In this document: piece by piece, positions 28,105 through 36,301 of the stretch
How the letters are laid out: each line of letters opens with the position of its first letter
Position numbering within the stretch: position 1 is the first letter of the stretch
Notes under the pieces: model-generated
What the model was told of the DNA's origin: nothing
Database searches by the model: none
What the model saw: only the letters and a program-made list of their open reading frames with translations
NCBI GenBank assembly: GCA_029202845.1
Contig: CP119315.1
Coordinates: forward strand, 2,077,001-2,141,000
Source: Candidatus Sphingomonas colombiensis
Lineage (GTDB): Bacteria; Pseudomonadota; Alphaproteobacteria; Sphingomonadales; Sphingomonadaceae
Reading direction: 5' to 3'
DNA: 64,000 bases
Made by a program: the position numbers and the translations under genes

Positions 28105-29052
28105 ATGGTGAATATGACTGACACGACCAAGACCGATCTCGATCGCGCGCTCGGCTTCACGATTCCGGCGCGCGATGCACGGGGGCGGGTGACCCGGCTG
28201 GGGCCGGTGGTGGATGCGATCCTCTCCGGTCATGCTTATCCGCCACCGATCGAAAATCTGCTGGCCGAGGCGCTGGTGCTCGGCGCGCTGATCGGATCGA
28301 CGCTGAAAGACGCCGCCGGGCAATTGACGCTTCAGGCACAGACCGAAAATGGCGTCGTGCGGCTGCTGGTGGTCGATTATCGCGGCGGCGAACTGCGTGG
28401 CTATGTCGATTTCGACCCCGACCGGCTCGCCGCATGCGCCGGCCGAGCCGACCTTGTTCGCGCTTGTTCGGGCAGGGCTATCTCGCGATCACCTTCGATC
28501 ATGGCGACGCACCGGCGAGCGCTATCAGGGCGATCGTCCCGCTCGACGGCGCGTCGCTGGCCGCAGGCGGCGGAGCAATTATTTCGTCCAGCTCGGAGCA
28601 GATCCCCAGCCTCGTCGCGCGTCGGCGTCGCAGTCGCGTCGGCGGCCGCGTCTGTCGCCGGCGGCCTGCTCCTCCAGCATCTGCCCGAGGGCGAGGACCG
28701 GGGCGCGAGCGGCTTGCATGTCCGCCTCGATCACCCCGAATGGGAGCATGTCGCCGCGCTCGGCTCCACGATGGGCGTCGGACGAACTCGCCGATCCCGC
28801 GCATTGCCGCTCGAGAACCTCGTCTGGCGGCTGTTCAACGAGGAAAGCCCGAGGTGCGGGTGCTCGCGGCGACCCCGCGATCGTGCGCGGCTGCCGCTGC
28901 AATCCGCGGACCATATCCGCTCGGTGATCGCGCGTTTCCCGCTCGATCAGAGCAGCGTGGAAATGGCCGACGAAAGCGGGCGTGATCGCTGTCGATTGCC
29001 GCTTCTGCTCGAAGCGTTTTCCCTGCTTCGGATCGATTCGAAGGCTGCCTGA
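28105..29052 (+). pseudogene. hslO: Hsp33 redox-regulated chaperone, frameshifted
   Basis: Cytosolic holdase switched on by oxidation of a zinc-bound cysteine cluster. The N-terminal domain is intact (ENLLAEALVLGALIGSTLKD, GQLTLQAQTENGVVRLLVVDYRGGELRGY). Shifts begin near 28440. The redox switch survives in one frame: Cys-Arg-Cys at 28892-28900 and Cys-Arg-Phe-Cys at 28997-29008, spaced CXC-X32-CXXC, as expected for Hsp33. Three start codons are possible (28105, 28108, 28114). The stop at 29050-29052 is the best guess. With preserved cysteines, sequence error is more likely than decay. Confidence 0.8.
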
Positions 29053-29102
29053 GCGGCAAAGCGGGCTTGGCTGGCGGTGAATCGTTGTTATGGTTTCGCG
29101 TC

Positions 29103-29501
29103 GTGAAAAGATTCGGCCTTCTTCGTTCGGCGACATTATTGCTCGTCGCTGTTGCCGCCGGCGCGGGTGCGCAGGAGGCGCGGATGGCCGCGCTCGGCGG
29201 GCTCGAGCGTGGAGCCTGGTCGTTGCATGAGATCGGCAACAGCAGCTCTACCCGCGCCATTTGCGTCCATGATCCGAAGCTGTTGCTGCAATTGATCCAC
29301 GGGCCGGCGCAATGCGCGCAATATGTGATCGAGGATCGCCCCAACAGCCTGACGGTCCAATATAGCTGCCCCGGGCAGGGCTATGGCCGCACCACGATCA
29401 AGGTGGAAGATCGCAATCTGATCCGCCTTCAGACGCAGGGCTTGATGAAGGGCGCGCCGTTCGATTTCGATTTCGAGGGGCGCCGCACCGGCAAATGTTA
29501 A
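29103..29501 (+). CDS. small exported protein, DUF3617-like
   Basis: Hypothetical periplasmic protein of 132 residues. GTG at 29103 gives a clean signal peptide (VKRFGLLRSATLLLVAVAAGAGA, processing near AGA-Q). The mature part contains GLERGAWSLHEIG, three internal cysteines, QYVIEDRPNSLTVQYSCPGQGYGRT and a terminal Cys. The layout resembles DUF3617-type exported proteins of sphingomonads, an assignment from memory of the family. An in-frame ATG at 29067 would spoil the signal peptide. It is followed by a structured intergenic region. Confidence 0.6.
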   Translation: MKRFGLLRSATLLLVAVAAGAGAQEARMAALGGLERGAWSLHEIGNSSSTRAICVHDPKLLLQLIHGPAQCAQYVIEDRPNSLTVQYSCPGQGYGRTTIKVEDRNLIRLQTQGLMKGAPFDFDFEGRRTGKC

Positions 29502-29537
29502 GCGCCGCGTTAGCAGTGCGTTAACGTTGAAGGGCTT

Positions 29538-29635
29538 AGGGAGAGTAGTGCTTTTTCTTGGAGCACGCTTTCTCCCTGATCCGGCTGGTGACGGCCGTAT
29601 TTCCTTTGGGCCGCTTTCGAGCGGCCCTTTTTCTT
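29538..29635 (+). ncRNA. candidate small structured RNA ending in an intrinsic terminator
   Basis: Between the exported-protein gene and queC lies a nested hairpin: AGGGAGA (29538-29544) pairs with TCTCCCT (29571-29577), and inside it GTGCT (29548-29552) pairs with AGCAC (29562-29566). About 30 bases later comes a perfect terminator. The layout (structured head, CTTTGGGCCGC terminator stem) recalls the alphaproteobacterial suhB/mmgR-type small RNAs, but this is from memory and cannot be checked here. It could instead be a leader of queC, though the terminator ends before that start. Confidence 0.4.
29608..29635 (+). terminator. intrinsic terminator
   Basis: Perfect 7-bp stem GGGCCGC/GCGGCCC with loop TTTCGA and a TTTTTCTT tail, 37 bases before queC. 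It closes the candidate small RNA or the preceding exported-protein transcript. Confidence 0.85.
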
Positions 29636-29672
29636 GCGCGCGAGCCGGCAAGGGCCTAGCCGGTATCAGCTT

Positions 29673-30371
29673 ATGACAAGCCAATCTCCGCTGGCGGTCG
29701 TCCTCGTCTCGGGCGGCCTTGATTCGATGGTTTCCGCCGCTCTTGCGCGTGAAGCCGGTTTCCGCGTCCTCGCGCTTTCGGTCGACTATAATCAGCGCCA
29801 TCAGGTGGAGCTGGCCGCCGCCCACCGTGTCGCCACGATGCTGGGGGCGGAACGCCATGTCGTCCTTCCGCTCGATCTGCGCGCTTTCGGCGGCTCGGCG
29901 CTGACCGACGATATCGCGGTGCCGAAAGACGGCGTGGGGGAGGGGATACCGATCACCTATGTTCCCGCGCGGAACACGATTTTTCTCAGCCTCGCCCTCG
30001 GCTGGGCGGAAGCGAGCGGCGCGCGCGACATCTATGTCGGCGTCAACGCGCTCGATTATTCTGGTTATCCCGATTGCCGCCCGGAATTCATCGCCGGGTT
30101 CGAGACTTTGGCCGAACTGGCGACCAAGGCCGGCGTGGAAGGCGCCCCCTTCCGCATCCGCGCGCCGCTGCAAATGATGACCAAGGCCGATGTCGTGCGC
30201 GAGGGCGCGCGGCTTGGGCTGGACATGGGCGTCAGCTGGTCCTGCTATGATCCGACGCCGGTTGGTCTGCATTGCGGCCTGTGCGACAGTTGCCGCCTGC
30301 GCCACAAGGGCTTCGTCGAAGCCGGCATCCCCGATCCGACCGCTTATGCGGTGGCGCCGCCGGTCGCGTGA
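29673..30371 (+). CDS. queC: QueC, 7-cyano-7-deazaguanine synthase
   Basis: ATP-dependent enzyme turning 7-carboxy-7-deazaguanine into preQ0 in queuosine synthesis. PP-loop VLVSGGLDSM at residues 10-19, NTIFLSLALGWAEA, NALDYSGYPDCRPEF, and a C-terminal zinc site CGLCDSCRLRHKGF with an upstream Cys in SCYDPTPVG. ATG at 29673 gives 232 residues; the upstream in-frame start at 29634 lies within the terminator tail and is rejected. The stop overlaps the queE ATG by one base, so the two are coupled. Confidence 0.94.
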   Translation: MTSQSPLAVVLVSGGLDSMVSAALAREAGFRVLALSVDYNQRHQVELAAAHRVATMLGAERHVVLPLDLRAFGGSALTDDIAVPKDGVGEGIPITYVPARNTIFLSLALGWAEASGARDIYVGVNALDYSGYPDCRPEFIAGFETLAELATKAGVEGAPFRIRAPLQMMTKADVVREGARLGLDMGVSWSCYDPTPVGLHCGLCDSCRLRHKGFVEAGIPDPTAYAVAPPVA

Positions 30372-31005
30372 TGAGCTACGCGGTCAAGGAAATGTTCCTG
30401 ACGCTCCAGGGAGAGGGTGTGCAGGCGGGGCGCCGCGCGGTGTTCGTGCGGTTCGCCGGCTGCAACCTGTGGTCGGGGCGGGAGGAAGACCGGGCGAGCG
30501 CGATCTGCCGCTTCTGCGACACCGATTTCGTCGGGATGGACGGGCTGGGCGGCGGTCGCTTCGCCGATGCCGCCGCGCTGGCGGAAGCGGTCGCGCAAAT
30601 GTGGGACGGCGACGAGGCGGAGCGTTTCGTCGTGCTGACCGGCGGCGAGCCGATGCTGCAGGTCGACGACGCGCTGGTCGATGCGCTCCACGCCGCCGGC
30701 TTTCTTCATCGCGATCGAGAGCAACGGCACGCTTGCCGGTGCACCCCGGGATCGACTGGGTGTGCATCAGCCCCAAGGCGGGCAGCGAGACGGTGCAGCG
30801 CTCGGGCGACGAGCTCAAGCTGGTCTGGCCGCAGCCGGGCAGCGATGTGGATGCGATGGAGACATGGGGCTTCTCCCATCTCTTGATCCAGCCGCTGGAC
30901 GATCCACATGCCGAGGCGAACCGCGACGCCGCCGTGGCGCTTGTCATGGAGCGTCCGCGCTGGCGGCTAACGCTGCAAACCCACAAGATGCTGGGACTGC
31001 GCTAA
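30371..31005 (+). pseudogene. queE: QueE, 7-carboxy-7-deazaguanine synthase, frameshifted
   Basis: Radical SAM enzyme upstream of QueC in queuosine synthesis. FLTLQGEGVQAGRRAVFVRF is the family N-terminus. The iron-sulfur cysteines follow as C-X14-C-X2-C (GCNLWSGREE to ICRFCDTDF), the variant spacing known in some QueE proteins, and LTGGEPMLQ binds SAM. Two one-base insertions, near 30705 (in TTT) and near 30735 (in TT), shift the frame in the same direction; both flanks are conserved (FIAIESNGTL, VHPGIDWVCISPKAG). Corrected length is about 210 residues. The insertions in T runs look like sequencing errors. Confidence 0.88.
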
Positions 31006-31026
31006 GACGCAGGATCACCGTTCGTC

Positions 31027-31046
31027 GCGCCCTCGAAAGAGGGCGC
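31027..31046. terminator. hairpin between convergent queE and the exported-protein gene
   Basis: Perfect 8-bp stem GCGCCCTC/GAGGGCGC closed by a GAAA tetraloop, 21 bases after the queE stop and 36 before the stop of the opposite-strand gene. No T tract; it may serve as a transcript end in either direction. Confidence 0.5.
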
Positions 31047-31081
31047 AGGAGCGACGTGTCGCGCCGCCCCTTGCGGACGGA

Positions 31082-31771
31082 TCAGCGCTGGGCGACGCCC
31101 ACGCCGGCAGGCGGGAAATTCTGCGCGCCGCACTTCTTCACCTGCCAGTCGCCGTTCTTCCAGCAGATATTGTCGAGGCGCGGCAGCGTCGTCTGCGGAT
31201 AGATGAAGCGCGGGAAGCGCTGTTCGCCCCATGGTGTCAGGCTGTTGCGGAGCTGGCGAATGCGTTGCAGCGCAATCGCGCCGAAGCCGCCGCGCGGCGC
31301 GAACACCACTTCGCGGCCGACTTCATTGGCGGCGAGGCAGAAATTATATTGCGCGGCGACCGTGGTGAAGCTCGAATAGGTGCGGGTGCCGAACTGATCG
31401 AGCGCGTTCTGGGCGGCCTTCGGCGTCTTGTTGAGGCGCGCGAAATATTTGTTGAGCACGTCCCACGATTGTTTCAGCTCGGTCTTGTGATCGGTCAGCA
31501 TCGCATTGTAATTGCTGACGGCCATCAACGTCTGATCGAACTGGCATTGCAGCGCGGCGACATTCAGCGCGGCGCGCACGTTCCACGTCACCGCGGCTTT
31601 TTGCTCATCGAGCGTCGCGCCGGGCAGATCGGGGCCGAGGCCAGGCTCGTTGCCGACAACCGGCGCCCCCGATAAATCCTTGGCCTGCATGAAAAATTGT
31701 GCAGCGGCCGGCGTCGCGCCCAATAGCGCTGCTGCGGCCACGCCCGCACCGACAATCTGCCCCAACAACAT
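31082..31771 (-). CDS. hypothetical exported protein
   Basis: Not assigned to a known family. 229 residues with a signal peptide (LLGQIVGAGVAAAALLGATPAAAQ, cleaved near residue 25). The mature part is mixed helical with WNVRAALNVAALQCQFDQTLMAVSNYN, KQSWDVLNKYFARLN and two later cysteines, ending in PPAGVGVAQR. ATG at 31771 is supported by GGGAG seven bases upstream on the minus strand. It is convergent with queE. It resembles conserved sphingomonad hypotheticals in style, but no function can be given. Confidence 0.65.
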   Translation of the reverse strand: MLLGQIVGAGVAAAALLGATPAAAQFFMQAKDLSGAPVVGNEPGLGPDLPGATLDEQKAAVTWNVRAALNVAALQCQFDQTLMAVSNYNAMLTDHKTELKQSWDVLNKYFARLNKTPKAAQNALDQFGTRTYSSFTTVAAQYNFCLAANEVGREVVFAPRGGFGAIALQRIRQLRNSLTPWGEQRFPRFIYPQTTLPRLDNICWKNGDWQVKKCGAQNFPPAGVGVAQR

Positions 31772-31920
31772 TGAAATTCTCCCACGCTATCGCGCGGGAT
31801 TCTAGGCCGTTTGGGCCGTTAACCCAACCCCGTTTCGTCACGTCGTTGCAGACTCGGCCCGCCGCATCGCGCTTGCTGAAGCGACGGCATTGCTTCCGGC
31901 AGCGCCGGTCCGGCACGATA

Positions 31921-31953
31921 GAAAAGGGCGCGCCCGGTTGCCCGGACGCCCCC
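31921..31953 (-). terminator. terminator of the small lipoprotein gene
   Basis: On the minus strand an imperfect GC-rich stem (GGGCGTCCGG, loop GCAA, CCGGGCGCGCCC) is followed by TTTTC, 34 bases after the stop at 31987. Confidence 0.55.
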
Positions 31954-31986
31954 TTCCTTCACGCTATGATTTGCCTTGCGGGCCGA

Positions 31987-32243
31987 TCAGTGCGCGTTGC
32001 CGGCCGGCGCCGCTCGCGTTCGCGTCGGCCGCACCCGCGTCGTTCGCCATCGCGCCAGCGTTCATGGAGCTGTCGACCGCCGTCATGTTGTCGGCTGGTC
32101 GTGTCCATGCCTTCGGTGGCATTCATGTCGGTGATCGTGGTGTTCTCGGTCGCTGGTCTCGGTCTTCGAGCCGCAGGCCGAGACGGCCAGACGCCGCCGC
32201 CACCATGGCCGTACCGGTCAGGATCTTGGAAAGTAGCACGCAT
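31987..32243 (-). pseudogene. small lipoprotein, frameshifted
   Basis: About 85 residues, readable only by crossing frames: start MRAT, then SKILTGTAMVAAA, then lipobox LAVSACGSKTETSD (the Cys would be lipidated), then ENTTITDMNATEGMDTTS, then MTAVDSSMNAGAMANDAG and an Ala/Asn-rich end at the stop 31987. The ATG at 32243 has GGGAG six bases upstream on the minus strand, which supports a real gene. At least three shifts fall within 250 bases. Family unknown; it looks like a small Ala/Asp/Asn-rich outer-membrane lipoprotein. Confidence 0.5.
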
Positions 32244-32336
32244 TGAGAGCTCCCTAGACAGTAGATTTAGGACGGCAGCATGTGCCCATTAATCCCCAAA
32301 TCGAGGGGGGACATTAGTCGCATCCGGCTCGCGCCC

Positions 32337-33020
32337 TCAAGCCTCGTTTTCACGAGTGGCACGCGAGAGCCGTTCGATGAAATCGGCCACGGGTCAACGC
32401 CAAAGCGCGGCGTCAAAGGTTGCAAGATCGTGGGCTGCGCCAAGGGCATTTCCGCGCTCGTGACCGGGTACTCCGCGATCCCGCACGGCACGATCCCGCC
32501 GAAAGTCGCCCGAGGTCCGGCGACAAGGTTCACCGAGAAGCCGTGCATCGTCACCCACCGGCGCACGCGCACCCCGATCGCCCCGATCTTCGCCTCAGCG
32601 CCCGTTGCGTGGTCGATCGTCCAGATGCCGATCCGCCCCGGCGCGCGAAAGCTTTCGATGCCCAGCTCGCCCAGTGCGTCGATCACCCAGCCTTCCACCG
32701 AATGGACGAAATGCCGCACGTCGCGCCCGCGCTGCGTGAGATCGAGCATCAGATAGCCGACACGCTGCCCCGGCCCGTGATAGGTATAACGCCCGCCGCG
32801 CCCGGCGCTGACCACCGGGAAAGCGCGGGTCGATCAGCTCGGCCGGGATCCGCGCTGGTGCCCGCGGTGTAGACCGGTGGGTGCTCGACCAGCCAGATCA
32901 GCTCGCCCGCCTCGCCGCGCGGCGACCGCCGCGGCGCGCGCCTCCATCTCGGTCGAGCGCGGCGGCATAGTCGGTGAGCCCCGGCGACACGCGCCACTCG
33001 ATTGCGGCTGCTTGGGTCAC
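32337..33020 (-). pseudogene. lipB: LipB, octanoyl-ACP:protein octanoyltransferase, frameshifted
   Basis: Transfers octanoate from acyl carrier protein to lipoyl domains, the first step of lipoate synthesis. Visible pieces: WRVSPGLTDYAAAL near the N-terminus, ELIWLVEHPPVYTAGTSADP, then GRGGRYTYHGPGQRVGYLMLDL (the LipB signature), IGIWTIDHATGAEAKIGAIGVRVRRWVTMHG and the catalytic Cys in FGGIVPCGIAEYPVTS. Shifts occur near 32950, 32830 and past 32460. The most natural C-terminus reads VADFIERLSRATRENEA with its stop at 32337. GTG at 33020 is the likely start. About 228 residues, normal for the family. Confidence 0.82.
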
Positions 33021-33107
33021 GCTAATGCCCAGATGCGACCGTCGATACGCTCGATTGGCAAGCGTGGCGGCGATGCGCTAGGTTTGGCGCGCAGACAGGC
33101 GACCTTG

Positions 33108-33962
33108 ATGATACGGATCGGCGCGGTTTGGGATCGGACGTCCGCAGTGATCGCCGGCCGCGCCGGCTTGCTGGCGTGGCTCGCCGGCCTGTTCCTGTTT
33201 GCGCCCGCCCTCGTTGCTTCAGGCGATCCTGCGCTGCGTCGCGGCGAGCGGCGGCGCGGCCGGCGGCTTCGCTGAAGCGGCTGGCATCGCGCTGGTCGGG
33301 CTGGCTGGTGGCCGCGCTCGCGATCTGGGGCTCGTACTGGCGATGACCGCGATGGCCAGCGATCCCGCCGTCGACCGGCATGAGGCGATCGCGCTCGCGT
33401 CGCCGCCGCCTGCCCGCCGGCGATCGCCGTGCTGCTGGTGGCGATGCGGTGGTGGCGTTGATCGTCGTCGCAGTGATGCCGGTGGCGTGGCTATTGCGTC
33501 GCCGGCAGCGTCGACATGGCGCGAGCTGCAGCAGGGCGTTTCGGCATCCTCGCTGATCGAGTCCGGCTGCGCGCCGGCAGCGCGCCGTTTCGGCTTGTCC
33601 TGATCCTCGGGCTGCTCGCCCTGTGGCTCAGCGCGCGATTGCTGATCCCGCTGTTCGCGGTGGTCGCCAACGAACGAGCAGCGTGGGCTCGGCGCGTTCG
33701 CCCGCGCCTTCGCGCTGACCCGCGGCAGCACGCTCAAGCTGCTCGGGCTGACGCTCCTCTATGCCGATCGCTCGCGGTCGTCCTGCTCACCGCGGTGACC
33801 TGGGTGCTCGGCAGCGTCGGGCAGATTCTGCTCGGGCGCAACGGCGCGTTCCTGCTCGTTGCGCTGGCAACCAGCGTGCTGACCGCCGGGTTCAGCGTGA
33901 TCCAGACCGTGTTCAGCGCACAATTTTACGTCGCCGCCCGCGAACAGCTCGACCACGCATGA
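33108..33962 (+). pseudogene. multi-pass membrane protein (first of a tandem pair), frameshifted
   Basis: Unrecognised integral membrane protein. It opens MIRIGAVWDRTSAVIAGRAG with the first hydrophobic segment LLAWLAGLFLFAPALV; later segments are LLVAMAVVALIVVAVMPVAWLL, LVLILGLLALWLSARLLIPLFAVVANE and VVLLTAVTWVLGSVGQILLG, ending FYVAAREQLDHA. The frame leaves after about 33230 and returns to the original one by about 33780. The stop overlaps the ATG of a similar gene (ATGA). The style resembles the membrane domain seen in some glycerophosphodiesterase-like or YciC-like proteins; that is only a guess. Confidence 0.5.
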
Positions 33963-34720
33963 AACTGACTCTCGGTCGCGTCCTTGCCGACGCATGGACG
34001 ATCCTGCGCCGCGACGGCGATCTGGTGCTGCGCGTCGCCGCACCGTTCCTGTTCCTGCCCAATTTCGCGGTGCAATTGCTCGTTGCGCCGCCGCCCACGC
34101 CGCAATCGGGGGGCGATCGCGCCGCGGTACAGGCCTGGGCGGAGGCGATGTACGCCTGGATGCAGGCCAATGCCGGCTGGTATCTGCTGGTCAATCTGAT
34201 CGGCATTTATGGGATGGCGACGCTCACCATTTTGCTGATCCATCCGGCGCGCCCCGACGTGCGCACCGCGCTGATCACCGCGGCGCGGCGCTTCTGGCGA
34301 TTCTTCCTCGCCTATCTCATGATGGCGATCCCGATCTCGCTGGGCTTCTGGCTGTTCGTGCTGCCGGGGCTTTACATGCAGGCGCGGCTGATCGCGACCA
34401 TCCCCGCCCTGGTCGCCGAGGCCCCGGTCAGCGCGGCGCGCGCCGTCGGGCGGAGCTGGCGGCTGACGCGCGCGCGACTGGTGGGGCGTGCTCGGCGGCC
34501 GTCGTCACGCTGATCTTCCTCGCGCAATATCTGGTGCGCGCGCCGCTCAGCCCGGCGGACGAGCGTCCTGCGCTCCGCCGGGCGCGAGAATCCGTTCGTG
34601 CTCGCGCTGGCCGATGCCGGTGATCGCGGCGGCGGCGGCCGCTTATCATCTTGGCCTGCGTTGCGATCGGGGTCGGGCTCGCCTTCTACCGGCAGGCTCG
34701 CGGCCAGCGACGGGATGTGA
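33959..34720 (+). pseudogene. multi-pass membrane protein (second of a tandem pair), frameshifted
   Basis: A related membrane protein: MKLTLGRVLADAWTILRRDG then LRVAAPFLFLPNFAVQLLV parallels the start of the gene before it. Further segments: WYLLVNLIGIYGMATLTILLI, FFLAYLMMAIPISLGFWLFVLPGLYMQARL, and ARAVGRSWRLTRARLVG, the last a motif typical of YciC/DUF-type membrane proteins. After about 34485 the frame shifts (VVTLIFLAQYLVRAPL, then ENPFVLALADA). The stop at 34720 is uncertain. It overlaps the 3' end of the opposite-strand acetyltransferase. Confidence 0.5.
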
Positions 34721-35302
34721 GGCGCCGCGTCCGCCGGCAACAGCCCCAGCGCGCGCGGATCGGGGAAGGTCTCGATCGTCCGCTTGACCGCGACAAAGCC
34801 CTGCGCGCGATAGAAATTGAGCGCGGACGGGTGATCGAGCGTGCAGGTGTGGACCGTCAGACCCGCGTTGACGCCCGCGCGCCACGCCCGCGTCAGCGCC
34901 TCCCCCATCAGCCAGCGGCCGTGCCCCTTGCCGGCGAGTTCGGGCACCAGCCCGAAATAGGACAGCTCGCAGCTCGCCGGCGTGGCGCGTGATCCAGCTC
35001 CACCATCCCCACCTCGATGCCCGGCGCGATCGGTCGACCGCGAACACCGAGACCGCCGGCGCGCGGATGATCGCCGCCCAGCCGGCGCATCGTCCATCGC
35101 CAGCCGCGAATACCACAGCCACGGCCCGCCGACGCGCCGGAACAAGCGCGCGATATTTGTCCGAGCTCCGGCGCCGGCCCAGTGCACCAGCCGCAATGCG
35201 CGAGTCGGCGCGTGCCGGGCGCAACGTGGCGGCCGCCCCGTCATCTCCAGCGTCGTCACGATCGTCGCGAGCTGGTCGTTCGGGAACCGGCGTCAGGCCC
35301 AT
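34646..35302 (-). pseudogene. GNAT family N-acetyltransferase, frameshifted
   Basis: Acetyl-CoA-dependent acyltransferase of unknown substrate. From the start MGLTPVP the pieces read TTLEMTGRPP, ALFRRVGGPWLWYSRLAMDD, AAIIRAPAVSVFAV, then the GNAT core ELSYFGLVPELAGKGHGRWL (the acetyl-CoA loop), MGEALTRAW, VHTCTLDHPSALNFYRAQGF and a C-terminal VKRTIETFPDPRALGLLPAD. At least four shifts. ATG at 35302 starts nine bases after the hemF stop on the same strand, so they may be cotranscribed. The exact C-terminus is uncertain. Confidence 0.65.
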
Positions 35303-35310
35303 CGCGCGAG

Positions 35311-36156
35311 TCAGCTCCAGGTGGCGAGCGGGGGCAGGCTCATCAGGATCGCGTCGATATTGCCCCCGGTCTTCAGCCCGAACAACGTGCCGCGATCGTG
35401 GACGAGGTTGAACTCGGCATAGCGCCCGCGCCATTCGCGCTGCGCCGCCAGCTCCGCCTCGGTGAACGGCAGCCCCATCCGCCGCCGCACGATGCGCGGG
35501 AAGACACCTCGAGGAAGGCGCGCCCGACATCCTGGGTGAAGGCGAAATCGGCTCGCGAAATCGCCCTCGAGATGATCGTAGAAGATCCCCCCGACCCCGC
35601 GGTGCACCTTGCGGTGCGGGATGTAGAAATAGTCGTCGGCCCATTGCTTGAAGCGCGGATAATGGCCCGCGTCATGCGTATCGCACGCGGCTTTCAGCAC
35701 GGCATGGAAATCGGCGGTATCCTCCACGATCGGGAGGGGGGGATTAAGATCCGCCCCGCCGCCGAACCAGCGCTTCGTCGTCGCAAGGAAGCGCGTATTC
35801 ATATGGACGGCCGGCACATGCGGATTCGCCATATGCGCGACGAGGCTGATCCCGGTGGCGAAGAAGCTGGGATCGTCGGCCGCGCCGTGGATCGTCTTGG
35901 CGAAATCGCCCTCCAGCGCGCCCCCGACGGTCGAAACATTGACCCCGACCTTCTCGAACACGCGCCCCTTCATCACGCCGCGCACCCCGCCGCCGCCCGG
36001 CGCGCCGCTCGGATCGGTGCGGTCCCACGAGATATAGTCGAACCTTGCGTCGGAGCCGGCCTCGCGCTCTATCGCCTCGAACTCGGCGCAGATCAGATCG
36101 CGCAATTCCTCGAACCAGGCGCGCGCGGTGGATTGTTGTTGGTCAAGCGGCTGCAT
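35311..36156 (-). pseudogene. hemF: HemF, oxygen-dependent coproporphyrinogen III oxidase, frameshifted
   Basis: Oxygen-dependent decarboxylation of coproporphyrinogen III to protoporphyrinogen IX in heme synthesis. Conserved blocks: GGGGVRGVMKGRVFEKVGVN, SLVAHMANPHVPAVHMNTRF, WFGGGADLNPPLP, AGHYPRFKQWADDYFYIPHR, RGVGGIFYDHL, then FTQDVGRAFLEV in a second frame, and RGRYAEFNLVHDRGTLFGLK, ending in LPPLATWS. A shift near 35565 is compensated near 35515, so total length stays 281 residues. ATG at 36156 is clear. The compensating pair in a conserved gene points to sequence error. Confidence 0.9.
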
Positions 36157-36301
36157 GTGTCGGCGGTAAGCAACGGCCGCGAGGCTGGCAACACTCACGG
36201 TGAAAACGCAGGCGCAATGGCAGCGGAGAGCGAGCACGCGTTTGCGCCGATCGTTCCATCTGTTACGAGCTGACACGGGGATAGACCGCGAAAGGGGACG
36301 G

